This document shows, one piece after another, positions 26,871 through 34,789 of a DNA stretch of 38,601 nucleotides. The notes under the pieces are model-generated. The model was not told where the DNA came from. It saw nothing but the letters and a program-made list of their open reading frames with translations, and made no database searches. The DNA comes from Pelosinus fermentans (GTDB taxonomy: Bacteria > Bacillota > Negativicutes > DSM-13327): NCBI GenBank assembly GCA_002434245.1, contig DJJR01000061.1, forward strand, positions 1 through 38,601. Reading direction: 5' to 3'. The stretch's first letter is position 1. Every line of letters begins with the position of its first letter. Both the position numbers and the translations under genes were made by a program.

Positions 26871-28235
26871 GTGAGCCAAATTGAAGTAGCAAAAAAGACG
26901 AAGCAAGAACCCGAGGTGGGCAGGTGGCTGAAAAAGGAAGATTCGTGGGCAATTATTATTGCCTTAGGTCTTGTTATTTTAACCACGATTACATTCTTTA
27001 CTGGTGGCAGTAAATTTTTCACGACAATGGCTGTTGCTATTCCCGGTTGGTCTAATGATGCTGGTAAGTTAGCTGCTGGACTAGGGAAAAGTTCTCTTGG
27101 ACTTATTTATTTATATGTTTTTTTCACAACTGTTTTTGGTATTGGTGCTAAAGTTCTAGGCTTTAACATTAAACAATTCATAGCTGGCTTTACAACCTTG
27201 TTTGTGGCGTCAATTCTTGTTACTGTTTTAGGATCTAATACATATATTAAAGAAATGCAGTTGGAAACCCCTCTATTAGCATTAATAATCGGTTTATTGT
27301 TTGGCAACACGGTGAAGCTTCCTGAATGGCTACACCAGGCTTTGCGTACCGAGTATTACGTTAAAACAGGTATTATCTTGATGGGGGCCACACTGCCCTT
27401 TACTATTATACTAAAAGCAGGACCAGCGGCAATTACCCAGGCTCTGATTGTATCTGTCGTAACCTTTGGTATTATCTATTTTGCAGCCACCAAATTGTTT
27501 GGCTTAGATCCTCGTTTAGGAGCTTGCCTTGGTGCTGGTGGTTCTATTTGCGGTGTATCTGGAGCAATCGCGATTGGCGGAGCTTGCCGGGCAGAAAAGC
27601 AGCATGTTTCAATAGCGATTTCGATGGTTATTATTTGGGCTGTTGCTATGATTTTCTTATTACCTTTTTGGGCAAAATCCTTAGGTTTAGCACCAGGGAT
27701 TGCTGGTGCTTGGATTGGAACCTCTGAATTTGCTGATGCAGCTGGATTTGCCGCTGCTGAAGCAATTGGTGATGAACGGGCGGTTAAAACCTTTACCTTG
27801 ATGAAGGTAGTAGGGCGAGACATGTTTGTTGGTATATGGGCATTTTTAGTGGCAATTTTATCCGTTACCGTATGGGAAAAGAAAAGTGCGAAAGACTCGG
27901 AACGTATTGATAAAAAAGAAATATGGAATCGATTCCCTAAATTTATTATTGGCTTTTTTATTGCCTCTATCCTCACTACTATAGTCATCTCTTTCCTGGA
28001 TCAGAAAGCGGGTGCGGCCTACTCTAAAGATATTATTGGCACTCTTAAAACGCTGCGTGGCTGGACCTTTACATGGACCTTTTTATGCATCGGTTTTACT
28101 ACTCGATTTCGTGAATTAACAGCCGTAGGATGGAAGCCATTAGCAGCTTTTACCCTTGGTGTAATCGTTAATGTACCCTTGGGGTATTGGCTGTCTAATG
28201 CAGTATTCGCAAGTTATTGGCTGAGTATAAAATAA
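26871..28235 (+). CDS. YeiH/UPF0324-family putative sulfate/sulfonate exporter
   Basis: Integral membrane protein of 454 aa with about ten to twelve hydrophobic segments, for example residues 38-60 and 80-105, and the conserved family core LGAGGSICGVSGAIAIGGACRAEKQH and GTSEFADAAGFAAAEAIGDERA near the middle. YeiH (TauZ-like) proteins are annotated as sulfate exporters and sometimes accompany sulfonate or taurine degradation; the transported ion is not established here. The start is GTG 26871 behind a GGGGGTG site. Its leader matches those of the nitrogenase-like operons, linking it to the same regulon. It could expel sulfite or sulfate, or handle an organosulfur compound. Confidence 0.82.
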   Translation: MSQIEVAKKTKQEPEVGRWLKKEDSWAIIIALGLVILTTITFFTGGSKFFTTMAVAIPGWSNDAGKLAAGLGKSSLGLIYLYVFFTTVFGIGAKVLGFNIKQFIAGFTTLFVASILVTVLGSNTYIKEMQLETPLLALIIGLLFGNTVKLPEWLHQALRTEYYVKTGIILMGATLPFTIILKAGPAAITQALIVSVVTFGIIYFAATKLFGLDPRLGACLGAGGSICGVSGAIAIGGACRAEKQHVSIAISMVIIWAVAMIFLLPFWAKSLGLAPGIAGAWIGTSEFADAAGFAAAEAIGDERAVKTFTLMKVVGRDMFVGIWAFLVAILSVTVWEKKSAKDSERIDKKEIWNRFPKFIIGFFIASILTTIVISFLDQKAGAAYSKDIIGTLKTLRGWTFTWTFLCIGFTTRFRELTAVGWKPLAAFTLGVIVNVPLGYWLSNAVFASYWLSIK

Positions 28236-28236
28236 A

Positions 28237-28563
28237 ATGGTAGAATATATTACACGTATTACGATGAAGGTCATTAACAGGGAAGAGTTAGATACTAATA
28301 ATCTCAAAAAGGTCGGCGAAATTGATGTAGATTGCGTTCGTAGTTTTGGTCATCAACTGGCAGAACGCAGTGAGCGTGTTGCAGCGATGATGGAGAGATT
28401 AGCAGAAAAAGGATTTACTTTTACTGCCAATCAAGATTCTGTTATTGCTGAATCAACAAAAATAGAAGCGCAAGCTGCTAAGATATATTTATTACAAGAG
28501 GGATTCCATGACTCAGAGTTTCAAGTGTATTTGGAATACACTCGTAAATGGGGAATGTTATAG
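28237..28563 (+). CDS. hypothetical small cytoplasmic protein
   Basis: Protein of up to 108 aa that I do not recognise. The predicted make-up is alpha-helical and charged (HQLAERSERVAAMMERLAEKG, then DSVIAESTKIEAQAAKIYLLQEGFHDSEF) and it lacks Cys motifs apart from one Cys near residue 32. It begins one base after the YeiH-type stop, so it should be translated with it; an alternative start at ATG 28264 would give 99 aa. No good ribosome binding site is visible for either start, fitting translational coupling. It may assist or regulate the transporter. Confidence 0.6.
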   Translation: MVEYITRITMKVINREELDTNNLKKVGEIDVDCVRSFGHQLAERSERVAAMMERLAEKGFTFTANQDSVIAESTKIEAQAAKIYLLQEGFHDSEFQVYLEYTRKWGML

Positions 28564-28579
28564 AAAAATAAAAAAACAC

Positions 28580-28607
28580 TTGCATTTTTCAAATCATTGA
28601 GTATAAT
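28580..28607 (+). promoter_or_regulatory. promoter of second nifH-like gene
   Basis: TTGCAT (28580-28585), 16-nt spacer, perfect TATAAT (28602-28607). Confidence 0.7.
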
Positions 28608-28633
28608 AATAAAAAGAGCAACTTTATATTATT

Positions 28634-28699
28634 GCTGATTAGTTATTAGACTAAAGGCTGTGGACACATTTCTATTTAGAAATGTTCCTCAGCCTTTTT
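28634..28699 (+). promoter_or_regulatory. attenuator leader of second nifH-like gene
   Basis: GCTGA, stem TTAG (28639-28642), loop TTATTAGA, CTAA (28651-28654), then terminator AAAGGCTG...CAGCCTTT with an inner CATTTCT/AGAAATG stem and a T run. TTAG/CTAA is a compensatory alternative to TCAG/CTGA. Confidence 0.72.
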
Positions 28700-28725
28700 A
28701 TTTTTAAATTATAGGAGGACTAAAA

Positions 28726-29601
28726 ATGAGTAAAAAAATTAAACAAATCGCTATTTATGGAAAAGGTGGAATTGGTAAATCTACCACGACTTCCAATATT
28801 AGTGCAGCTTTATCGAAAATGGGTTTAAAGGTTATGCAGTTTGGGTGTGATCCTAAGGCAGATTCCACGAATACACTGCGAGACGGAACTTACATCCCTA
28901 CCGTACTGGATACCTTGCGTGAAAAATCTCAAGTCAAAGCAGAAGATGTGATATTTCAAGGTTTTAATGGAGTCTATTGTGTAGAAGCTGGCGGTCCGGC
29001 TCCAGGAGTAGGGTGTGCAGGTCGAGGTATTATTACTTCCGTTCAATTATTAAAGCAGTTAAAGGTTTATGAAGAACTTGATTTAGATGTAGTCATTTAT
29101 GATGTTTTAGGCGATGTTGTGTGCGGTGGATTTGCTGTTCCGATACGAGAAGGGATTGCTGAACATGTATTTACCGTATCGTCCTCTGATTTTATGGCCA
29201 TCTATGCTGCAAATAACCTGTTCAAAGGAATTAAGAAATATTCTAATTCCGGCGGTGCTCTACTGGGAGGATTAATTGCAAATTCAATTAATGCACCTTA
29301 TGCGAAAGAAATTGTAGATGATTTTGTAGATAGAACCAAAACACGTGTTGTAGAATATGTTCCTCGCTCTGTAACCGTAACCCAGGCAGAGCTTCAAGGA
29401 AAAACTTCAGTGGAAGCCTTCCCGGATTCAGAGCAAAGTAAAGTTTACAGTAAGCTGGCACAACGAGTATATGAAACTACGGAATCAAAGGTTCCATCAC
29501 CTCTGGATACTGCGGAATTAAGAGACTGGGCTTCTAAATGGGCGGATCATTTATTAGCAATGGAAACAGGTGAAGTGCGGGGCAGAGCCGCTGCTATTTA
29601 A
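28726..29601 (+). CDS. NifH-like reductase, MarH/group IV type
   Basis: Fe-protein-type ATPase, 291 aa, divergent from the NifH at 7803. P-loop GKGGIGKST at 12-20, iron-sulfur ligands Cys97 ([11 protein letters not shown]) and Cys133 ([12 protein letters not shown]), with Arg100 at the classical modification site. Differences from canonical NifH are in the middle ([22 protein letters not shown]) and a longer C-terminus ending EVRGRAAAI. These resemble NifH proteins of nitrogenase-like systems. It is transcribed alone from its own promoter and leader, with nifB next. It is the best candidate electron donor for the D/K pairs, possibly shared by all of them. ATG follows AGGAGG. Confidence 0.87.
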   Translation: MSKKIKQIAIYGKGGIGKSTTTSNISAALSKMGLKVMQFGCDPKADSTNTLRDGTYIPTVLDTLREKSQVKAEDVIFQGFNGVYCVEAGGPAPGVGCAGRGIITSVQLLKQLKVYEELDLDVVIYDVLGDVVCGGFAVPIREGIAEHVFTVSSSDFMAIYAANNLFKGIKKYSNSGGALLGGLIANSINAPYAKEIVDDFVDRTKTRVVEYVPRSVTVTQAELQGKTSVEAFPDSEQSKVYSKLAQRVYETTESKVPSPLDTAELRDWASKWADHLLAMETGEVRGRAAAI

Positions 29602-29649
29602 TCCATAGATACAATTGAAAATAGTAAACTTGTCAGGAAACTAACAAGC

Positions 29650-29754
29650 TGGTCAGACAAACTGAAGGCTACAGAAATGATTTATTTCTGTAGCCTTCAG
29701 TCTAAGAAAAAGAGAGTTCATTTGGGGGTATAAGCTCCTTTAACTAGGAGCTTT
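29650..29754 (+). promoter_or_regulatory. leader of nifB-transporter unit with two terminator-like hairpins
   Basis: GCTGG, stem TCAG (29653-29656), loop ACAAA, CTGA (29662-29665), overlapping a long perfect stem CTGAAGGCTACAGAAAT / ATTTCTGTAGCCTTCAG that lacks a T run. A second hairpin AAGCTCCT (29730-29737) / AGGAGCTT (29744-29751) with T5 follows. A weak promoter (TTGAAA 29615-29620) precedes. The first hairpin may also end nifH transcripts. Confidence 0.6.
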
Positions 29755-29797
29755 TTACGAGAGTAAGATAGATGAAATAGAAAGAAGGAGTATTTAT

Positions 29798-31063
29798 ATG
29801 AGTTGCGTTTGCCCAGGTACTACAAAAAGCCAAGAGATAATGGAGAAAACAAAAAAACATCCTTGCTATTCTGCAGAAGCGCACCATACATATGCGCGTA
29901 TGCATTTGCCTGTAGCACCGCAGTGCAATGTACAATGCAACTATTGCAACCGTAAATTTGATTGCGTAAATGAAAGTCGTCCTGGTGTAACGAGTGAGGT
30001 TTTAACACCGGATCAGGCGTTAGATAAATTTGAGTGGGTCAAGGAGAAAATTGATCAGCTTAGTGTGGTTGGCATTGCCGGCCCAGGGGACGCTTTAGCC
30101 GAATGGAAGCTGACAAAGCAAACTTTTGAAAATATAAAAGCTGTCAATTCCGATGTTACATTTTGCTTATCGACGAATGGGTTGTTGCTGCCAGAGTATG
30201 CGGAAGAAATTATTCAGCTTGGCGTTCAGCATGTTACGGTGACTGTAAATACGTTAGATCCAGAGATTGGAGCCAAAATTTATAAATTTGTGGTTTATAA
30301 AGGAATACGCTATGAAGGTGTTGAGGCAGCAAAGTTACTTTTGAAAAATCAATTGGCAGGAATTGAATATTTGACTAAAAGAGGAGTTCTGGTAAAAATC
30401 AATATTGTTATGATCAAAGGTATAAACGATCATCATATCCCTGAAGTGGTAAAAAAGGTTAAAGAACTTGGTGTTTTTGTTACGAATATTATGCCTTTGA
30501 TTCCTGCACCTGGCAGTGCATTTGAGCATTTTTCTCAAACGAGCATGAAAGAAATAAATGAACTTAGAAATGTTTGTCAGCTGGATATTCAGCAAATGCG
30601 TCACTGTCAGCAATGCAGAGCTGATGCAATAGGGCTATTAAACGAAGACCGTTCCCAGGAATTTCGTATGTGCAACCGTCAGACTGCAGAGGTAAAAACA
30701 GCACAGAATTTAAAGAAAAAGCAATACAAAATTGCTGTGACGTCTAAGTATGGTAAGTTAGTTGATCAGCATTTTGGTCATGCATCAAAATTTATTATCT
30801 ATCAAGGAGATGGTCAAGACTTTAAAATAGTGGAAAATCGCTCTGTGGAAAAATTTTGTTCCGGCATGGAAGAATGCGACAGTGGTGAAATACAAAGAGA
30901 TAACATTATTAATGCCCTGCAGGATTGTGATGCAGTTTTAACGATGCGAATTGGTCATCATGCTAAGGAACGGTTAAATAAGAAGGAAATTTATAGTGTG
31001 GAATATTGTGACACTGTAAATAATGGACTGCAGTATGCAGTGAGTCAGTTGGCTGATCGATAA
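29798..31063 (+). CDS. nifB: nitrogenase cofactor biosynthesis protein NifB
   Basis: Radical SAM enzyme, 421 aa, that fuses two [4Fe-4S] units with a carbide from SAM and a sulfur to make NifB-co, the 8Fe core of nitrogenase-type cofactors. The motif CxxxCxxC is Cys43, Cys47, Cys50 in CNVQCNYCNRKFDC, followed by NESRPGVTSEVLTP, GIAGPGDALA and STNGLLLPEYA, all typical NifB blocks. The HCQQCRADAIGLLNEDRS segment near residues 268-285 holds further cluster cysteines. Residues about 305-421 are a fused NifX-like domain (KIAVTSKYGKLVDQHFGHASKF). ATG follows AAGGAG. It is 40 nt ahead of an ABC permease, in one unit. As the only NifB here it would serve all D/K pairs. Confidence 0.94.
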   Translation: MSCVCPGTTKSQEIMEKTKKHPCYSAEAHHTYARMHLPVAPQCNVQCNYCNRKFDCVNESRPGVTSEVLTPDQALDKFEWVKEKIDQLSVVGIAGPGDALAEWKLTKQTFENIKAVNSDVTFCLSTNGLLLPEYAEEIIQLGVQHVTVTVNTLDPEIGAKIYKFVVYKGIRYEGVEAAKLLLKNQLAGIEYLTKRGVLVKINIVMIKGINDHHIPEVVKKVKELGVFVTNIMPLIPAPGSAFEHFSQTSMKEINELRNVCQLDIQQMRHCQQCRADAIGLLNEDRSQEFRMCNRQTAEVKTAQNLKKKQYKIAVTSKYGKLVDQHFGHASKFIIYQGDGQDFKIVENRSVEKFCSGMEECDSGEIQRDNIINALQDCDAVLTMRIGHHAKERLNKKEIYSVEYCDTVNNGLQYAVSQLADR

Positions 31064-31102
31064 AATATAAATATACATGAAGGAGAAGGAGAGACGAAAT
31101 AA

Positions 31103-31885
31103 ATGAAGGATAGTTTTAAAGATTTTACTGCGAGACTTGTTGATTTTTCCGGCATTATTACTTTTTTTCTGCTATGGGAAATTCTACCTCGTATCGGAGT
31201 AGTAGATGGGCAATTTATACCACCCATATCAGAAGTACTGGTAGCTTTGTGGATACTAGCCTCTGATGGTTCTTTGTTTATTCATATTGCTGCCAGTTTA
31301 CAGCGAACAGTTATTGGCTTGGTTCTTGCTATTGTTGTTGCCGTTCCTATGGGATTTATATTAGGAGGGGTATTTCCAGCGCTATCAAGGCAACTCAGAC
31401 CATTGTTTCGCCTATTTGGACAAATTAACGGTTTCTCTTTATTTCCTGTTTTTATGTTGTTCTTTGGAATTGGAGAAAGTGCGAAAGTGAGTATTATTTT
31501 TTGGTCTACTCTTTGGCCGGTACTTTTTACTACGATCTCCGGTGTTCAGCAAGTGGATCCTTTATATATAAAAAGTGCACGTTCTATCGGTGCAAATAAA
31601 TTCATCATCTTCCGTAAGGTTCTTCTGCCGGGAGCGGCCCCTGTTATTTTCACTGGTGTGCGTACTGGGGCAACCATTGCCTTCCTCTTACTTATGGCGG
31701 CTGAAGTGATTGGAGCCAGTGCTGGTTTGGGTTGGTTAATTCACAATTCGGCAATGAATAATATTATTCCCAGGTTATTTGCTGGCGTTATCACGATTGC
31801 AGCACTGGGGGTATTTATCACCTATTTAATTGATTATGTGGAAAATAGTATTGTGGATTGGAAGCATGCAGGAAAAGAAAATTAA
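31103..31885 (+). CDS. ABC transporter permease, SsuC/TauC type (first)
   Basis: Inner-membrane permease of 260 aa from the nitrate/sulfonate/taurine importer class. About six membrane segments, with the ATPase-coupling EAA-type loop at roughly residues 155-175 (IKSARSIGANKFIIFRKVLLPGAAP). LLWEILPRIG near the N-terminus and AAEVIGASAGLGWLI near 203-217 are family blocks. It follows nifB by 40 nt, behind AAGGAGAAGG, and is itself followed by a second, similar permease, so the two may form a heterodimer. The association with nifB suggests that it imports the organosulfur substrate or a precursor (such as molybdate-like or homocitrate-like ligands). The substrate cannot be read from sequence. 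Confidence 0.88.
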   Translation: MKDSFKDFTARLVDFSGIITFFLLWEILPRIGVVDGQFIPPISEVLVALWILASDGSLFIHIAASLQRTVIGLVLAIVVAVPMGFILGGVFPALSRQLRPLFRLFGQINGFSLFPVFMLFFGIGESAKVSIIFWSTLWPVLFTTISGVQQVDPLYIKSARSIGANKFIIFRKVLLPGAAPVIFTGVRTGATIAFLLLMAAEVIGASAGLGWLIHNSAMNNIIPRLFAGVITIAALGVFITYLIDYVENSIVDWKHAGKEN

Positions 31886-31934
31886 ATTTTTCATGGAGAT
31901 TTGCTAGCGATTTAAATTAGAAAGGAGAAGGAGT

Positions 31935-32774
31935 ATGGAGATTGTGTTAGATAAAGTCACAGCAAGTGGTAATGAAAAGAAACTAAATATATTTCGCAAA
32001 GTTCTAAATCGGGCTCTAAATATTTTACATAATGGGATATCCATTATTATCTTCCTGGTGCTTTGGGAGATTGCCCCTCGTGCCGGTTGGGTTCCAGAAA
32101 CATTCATTACGCCTCCCAGCCTTGTGTTAAATACGCTTTGGGATTTACTGATAACCGGAGTTTTGACAAAACATATTGAAACGAGTATGTTTAGGGCTGT
32201 TGTTGGCTTTATACTTGCTGCTATTGTTGGTGTTCCATTAGGATTTTTCTTAGGAGGCGGATTTAAATTATTTGAACGTATTGTAACTCCTGTTCTACGT
32301 TTGTTAAATGCGGTAAATCCATTCTCATTGTTTCCTGTATTTATTTTATTGTTTGGTATTGGTGAAATATCTAAAGTAGCGATGATTTTCTGGGTGTGCC
32401 TGTGGCCAATTATGCTTAATACGACCACAGGAGTTAAAAATGTGGATAGCTTATTGATTAAATCTGCTCGCTCTATGGGCGTAACGGGGAAGGAGCTGTT
32501 CTTCAAGGTTATATTATTGGCTGCATTACCCAGTATTTTTCATGGTTTAAAAACCAGTTGTGCTACTGCATTTTTCATGCTGATAGCTGCTGAAATGATT
32601 GGTGCCAGCAGTGGATTAGGATGGTTAGTATTTAATGCCCAGACTAATTATCAAATTCCTAAATTATTTGCGACTACCGTTACGATTTCGATATTAGGAT
32701 TGTCTCTGAATTATTTATTTACTGTATTGGAAGGGAGGCTGCTTAGTTGGCAAGAACGTCCTGCGGAATATTAA
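31935..32774 (+). CDS. ABC transporter permease, SsuC/TauC type (second)
   Basis: Second permease, 279 aa, clearly paralogous to the one before (FLVLWEIAPRAGWVPE, IKSARSMGVTGKELFFKVILLAALPS coupling loop, AAEMIGASSGLGWLVFNAQ). An N-terminal extension of about 25 residues (charged, EIVLDKVTASGNEKK) precedes the first membrane segment. ATG follows AAAGGAGAAGGAG. It lies 49 nt after the first permease and 61 nt before the binding-protein gene. Two different permeases plus a binding protein would need an SsuB/TauB-type ATPase, and none is in this unit. Confidence 0.88.
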   Translation: MEIVLDKVTASGNEKKLNIFRKVLNRALNILHNGISIIIFLVLWEIAPRAGWVPETFITPPSLVLNTLWDLLITGVLTKHIETSMFRAVVGFILAAIVGVPLGFFLGGGFKLFERIVTPVLRLLNAVNPFSLFPVFILLFGIGEISKVAMIFWVCLWPIMLNTTTGVKNVDSLLIKSARSMGVTGKELFFKVILLAALPSIFHGLKTSCATAFFMLIAAEMIGASSGLGWLVFNAQTNYQIPKLFATTVTISILGLSLNYLFTVLEGRLLSWQERPAEY

Positions 32775-32835
32775 AAGGTAAATGAGTGAATGTGACCTGC
32801 GTAGTTAATGAAAAAGTTGTAAGAGGGGAATGAAG

Positions 32836-33876
32836 ATGACTGAGGAAAAAACAATTAAAAAGATTTTGGGAGGAATTATTGGCCTGGTAGTTATAGGACT
32901 TGTTGCTTATGGTGCTAATCTTGGTAATAAACATGCAGCTGCTGGTAATGAGGCAGCTGCTGCATCTAATGAAGGTTTGTTTCCGATTCGTACTATTTCT
33001 CAGACAGCTTGCAGCTCTACTCCATGGGTTGTAACCGACCAATTGGGCTTTTTCAAAGAAGAAGGCTTACAAGTCGTTTACACCGGTGATACCCAGCCCA
33101 ATCAAATTATTCCATCCATCCTAAATGGTTCGAATGATGTAAGCAATGCTCACCCCAATAATCTTGCGGTTGCTATAGCTGGGGGTGCTAAAATAAAGGG
33201 GGTTGTGCGAGCTGGTATCGATCCGACGCCAGATAAAGATCCGAAACTGCGTCACATGAACTGGTATATCAATCCAAATGTAACTCCTGACATTCATACC
33301 TTTGCGGATTTAAACAAGTTACCAGGGCAGGTTAAATTTTCATTAATAACACCAAATCAATGCTCTGATTTTTTAGGCAATAGTATTGCTGATAAAAATA
33401 ATGTTCCTAGAAGTAAAATTGAATGGGTAACGATGCCTGATGTTCAGGCCGTACAGGCTCTAAAACAAGGATTAGTAACCGTGTCTGGTGTGCATCCTCC
33501 TTTCTATAAATCAATGGAAGATGCAGGTATGGTTAAAATTGCCGATAGCTTGGATGCTGGTGTAGGTATTTCAGGCGGTATAGGTTATTACTATTTCACT
33601 ACTGATTTTATTGAGAAGCATCCAGATATTATTAAAAAATTTGCCAGAGCGATTGCCAAAGGGCAAAAATGGGCAAATGATCATCCGGAAGAAGCTCGGA
33701 AAATGACAGAAGACTGGATCCATGTACCAGTTAATGCCACTCACTATTATGCTACGGATACTAAAATAGTAGAGTCGGAGATTGATCCTTGGCTTGCAGA
33801 CTTAGAAAATTCAGGGGTACTTCCTAAAGGTAAAATTAAACCTTCGGATATGGTTATTCATACCTTTGATAATTAA
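32836..33876 (+). CDS. ABC transporter substrate-binding protein, SsuA/NMT1-like
   Basis: Extracytoplasmic binding protein of 346 aa. An uncleaved or cleaved N-terminal hydrophobic segment (residues 8-27, ILGGIIGLVVIGLVAYG) lacks an obvious lipobox, so it may be anchored. The mature part has FPIRTISQTACSSTPWVVTDQLGFFKEEGLQVVYTG, the usual beginning of the SsuA/TauA/NrtA family, and a C-terminal domain with FIEKHPDIIKKFARAIAKGQKWANDHPEEA. ATG 32836 is preferred (AGAGGGG eight bases upstream); ATG 32830 is too near that site. It is the last gene of the nifB-permease unit and is followed by a strong terminator. The ligand is likely a sulfonate or thioether-like compound, inferred from context only. 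Confidence 0.86.
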   Translation: MTEEKTIKKILGGIIGLVVIGLVAYGANLGNKHAAAGNEAAAASNEGLFPIRTISQTACSSTPWVVTDQLGFFKEEGLQVVYTGDTQPNQIIPSILNGSNDVSNAHPNNLAVAIAGGAKIKGVVRAGIDPTPDKDPKLRHMNWYINPNVTPDIHTFADLNKLPGQVKFSLITPNQCSDFLGNSIADKNNVPRSKIEWVTMPDVQAVQALKQGLVTVSGVHPPFYKSMEDAGMVKIADSLDAGVGISGGIGYYYFTTDFIEKHPDIIKKFARAIAKGQKWANDHPEEARKMTEDWIHVPVNATHYYATDTKIVESEIDPWLADLENSGVLPKGKIKPSDMVIHTFDN

Positions 33877-33904
33877 GTAGGGAATACAATATTTCTCTAG
33901 CTGT

Positions 33905-33956
33905 AAAAAAAACCTTCTGTGGAAGAGTGAATATCATTCTTCCACAGAAGGTTTTT
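33905..33956 (+). terminator. terminator of nifB-transporter unit
   Basis: Inverted repeat AAAAACCTTCTGTGGAAGA with its complement TCTTCCACAGAAGGTTTTT around a 10-nt loop, with T-rich exit on plus and A-rich flank on the other side, so it can work in both directions. Confidence 0.85.
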
Positions 33957-33981
33957 CTTTGTAAGAAAGTATAAAAAACAC

Positions 33982-34100
33982 TGAACCGCGAAGGTCACGA
34001 AGAAATGCAAAGGACGCGAAGGAATTCTTATGGATATTTCAGTCTTCAGATTCTTCATATTCTTAGCGCCTTCGCGGTTCAAAAAGTTTTATTATTTTAA
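33982..34100. repeat. intergenic repeat with inverted ends, copy 2 (CGCGAAG type)
   Basis: The left arm TGAACCGCGAAGG (33982-33994) is matched by CCTTCGCGGTTCA at 34069-34081, enclosing further CGCGAAGGA and TTCTTCAT-like segments. The right arm and AT-rich tail resemble the copy at 7720-7767. It lies directly behind the minus-strand ABC ATPase gene. Confidence 0.6.
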
Positions 34101-34777
34101 GACGCGGCGTTATTGTAGACAATTGGTTTTAGTGTTCCATCTTCTAAACGGAAGGTCTGGTCAGCCTGATTTGCCAAATTAGGGTCATGGGTAACGATGA
34201 CGACTCCTGCTCCTTCTGTACGTGCCGTAAGCAGGCACTCTGCTACCTCTTTGGCCAGAACCGGATCAAGGTCATTGGTTGGCTCATCTGCAAGCAAGAT
34301 AGGTGGTTTAAGCAGCAGAGCACGGGCGAGGGAAATTCGTCGTAATTGACCAAGACTAAGTTCTTGTGGTTTATGATCCAAACGATGGCTTAAGCCGAAG
34401 CGTTCCAGCAAGTCTTTAGCCTGTTGTTCCATGTTATCGCCTCTTCTAATAAACCATGCAGGTGCCATGACATTTTCTAAGGCAGTAAGAGAATTGATCA
34501 AACGAGCTCTTTGAAAGACAAAGCCAAGGTACTGTCCACGCAGTTTGGCTAGTTGATAAGAATCCAATCCCCCAATATCAATAGCATCTACCAGTACATT
34601 GCCGGAAGTTGCTCGCTGCAGCAGTCCCATAATAGACAGCAGCGTGGTTTTACCACCGCCAGAGTGTCCAATAATAGCAATTGCAGTTCCTTTCGTCAGG
34701 GTAAAGGAAACCTTTGATAAAATAACATCATCGCCGTACTTCTTTTCAATATTACGGAGTTCTAGTAGAGTGTTCAT
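34097..34777 (-). CDS. ABC transporter ATP-binding protein, LolD/MacB type
   Basis: ATPase of 226 aa. Walker A GHSGGGKTT at 37-45, Q-loop in FVFQRARLINSLTALENV, signature LSLGQLRR, Walker B ILLADEPTNDLD, and the switch histidine in VIVTHDPNLANQAD. The small size and LolD-like sequence assign it to the FtsX-partner exporter class (MacB, LolCDE, lantibiotic or lipoprotein systems) rather than to SsuB/TauB importers, so it is not the missing ATPase of the nifB-linked importer. The partner permease gene ends 12 nt upstream in the same direction. ATG follows AGGAGG. It is the last gene of the minus-strand unit. Confidence 0.9.
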   Translation of the reverse strand: MNTLLELRNIEKKYGDDVILSKVSFTLTKGTAIAIIGHSGGGKTTLLSIMGLLQRATSGNVLVDAIDIGGLDSYQLAKLRGQYLGFVFQRARLINSLTALENVMAPAWFIRRGDNMEQQAKDLLERFGLSHRLDHKPQELSLGQLRRISLARALLLKPPILLADEPTNDLDPVLAKEVAECLLTARTEGAGVVIVTHDPNLANQADQTFRLEDGTLKPIVYNNAAS

Positions 34778-34789
34778 ATTTTCCTCCTA

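Noticed and set aside
34097..34777. The missing ATPase of the nifB-linked importer
   Set aside because: It is on the opposite strand, coupled to an FtsX-type permease, and its sequence is LolD-like and not SsuB/TauB-like.
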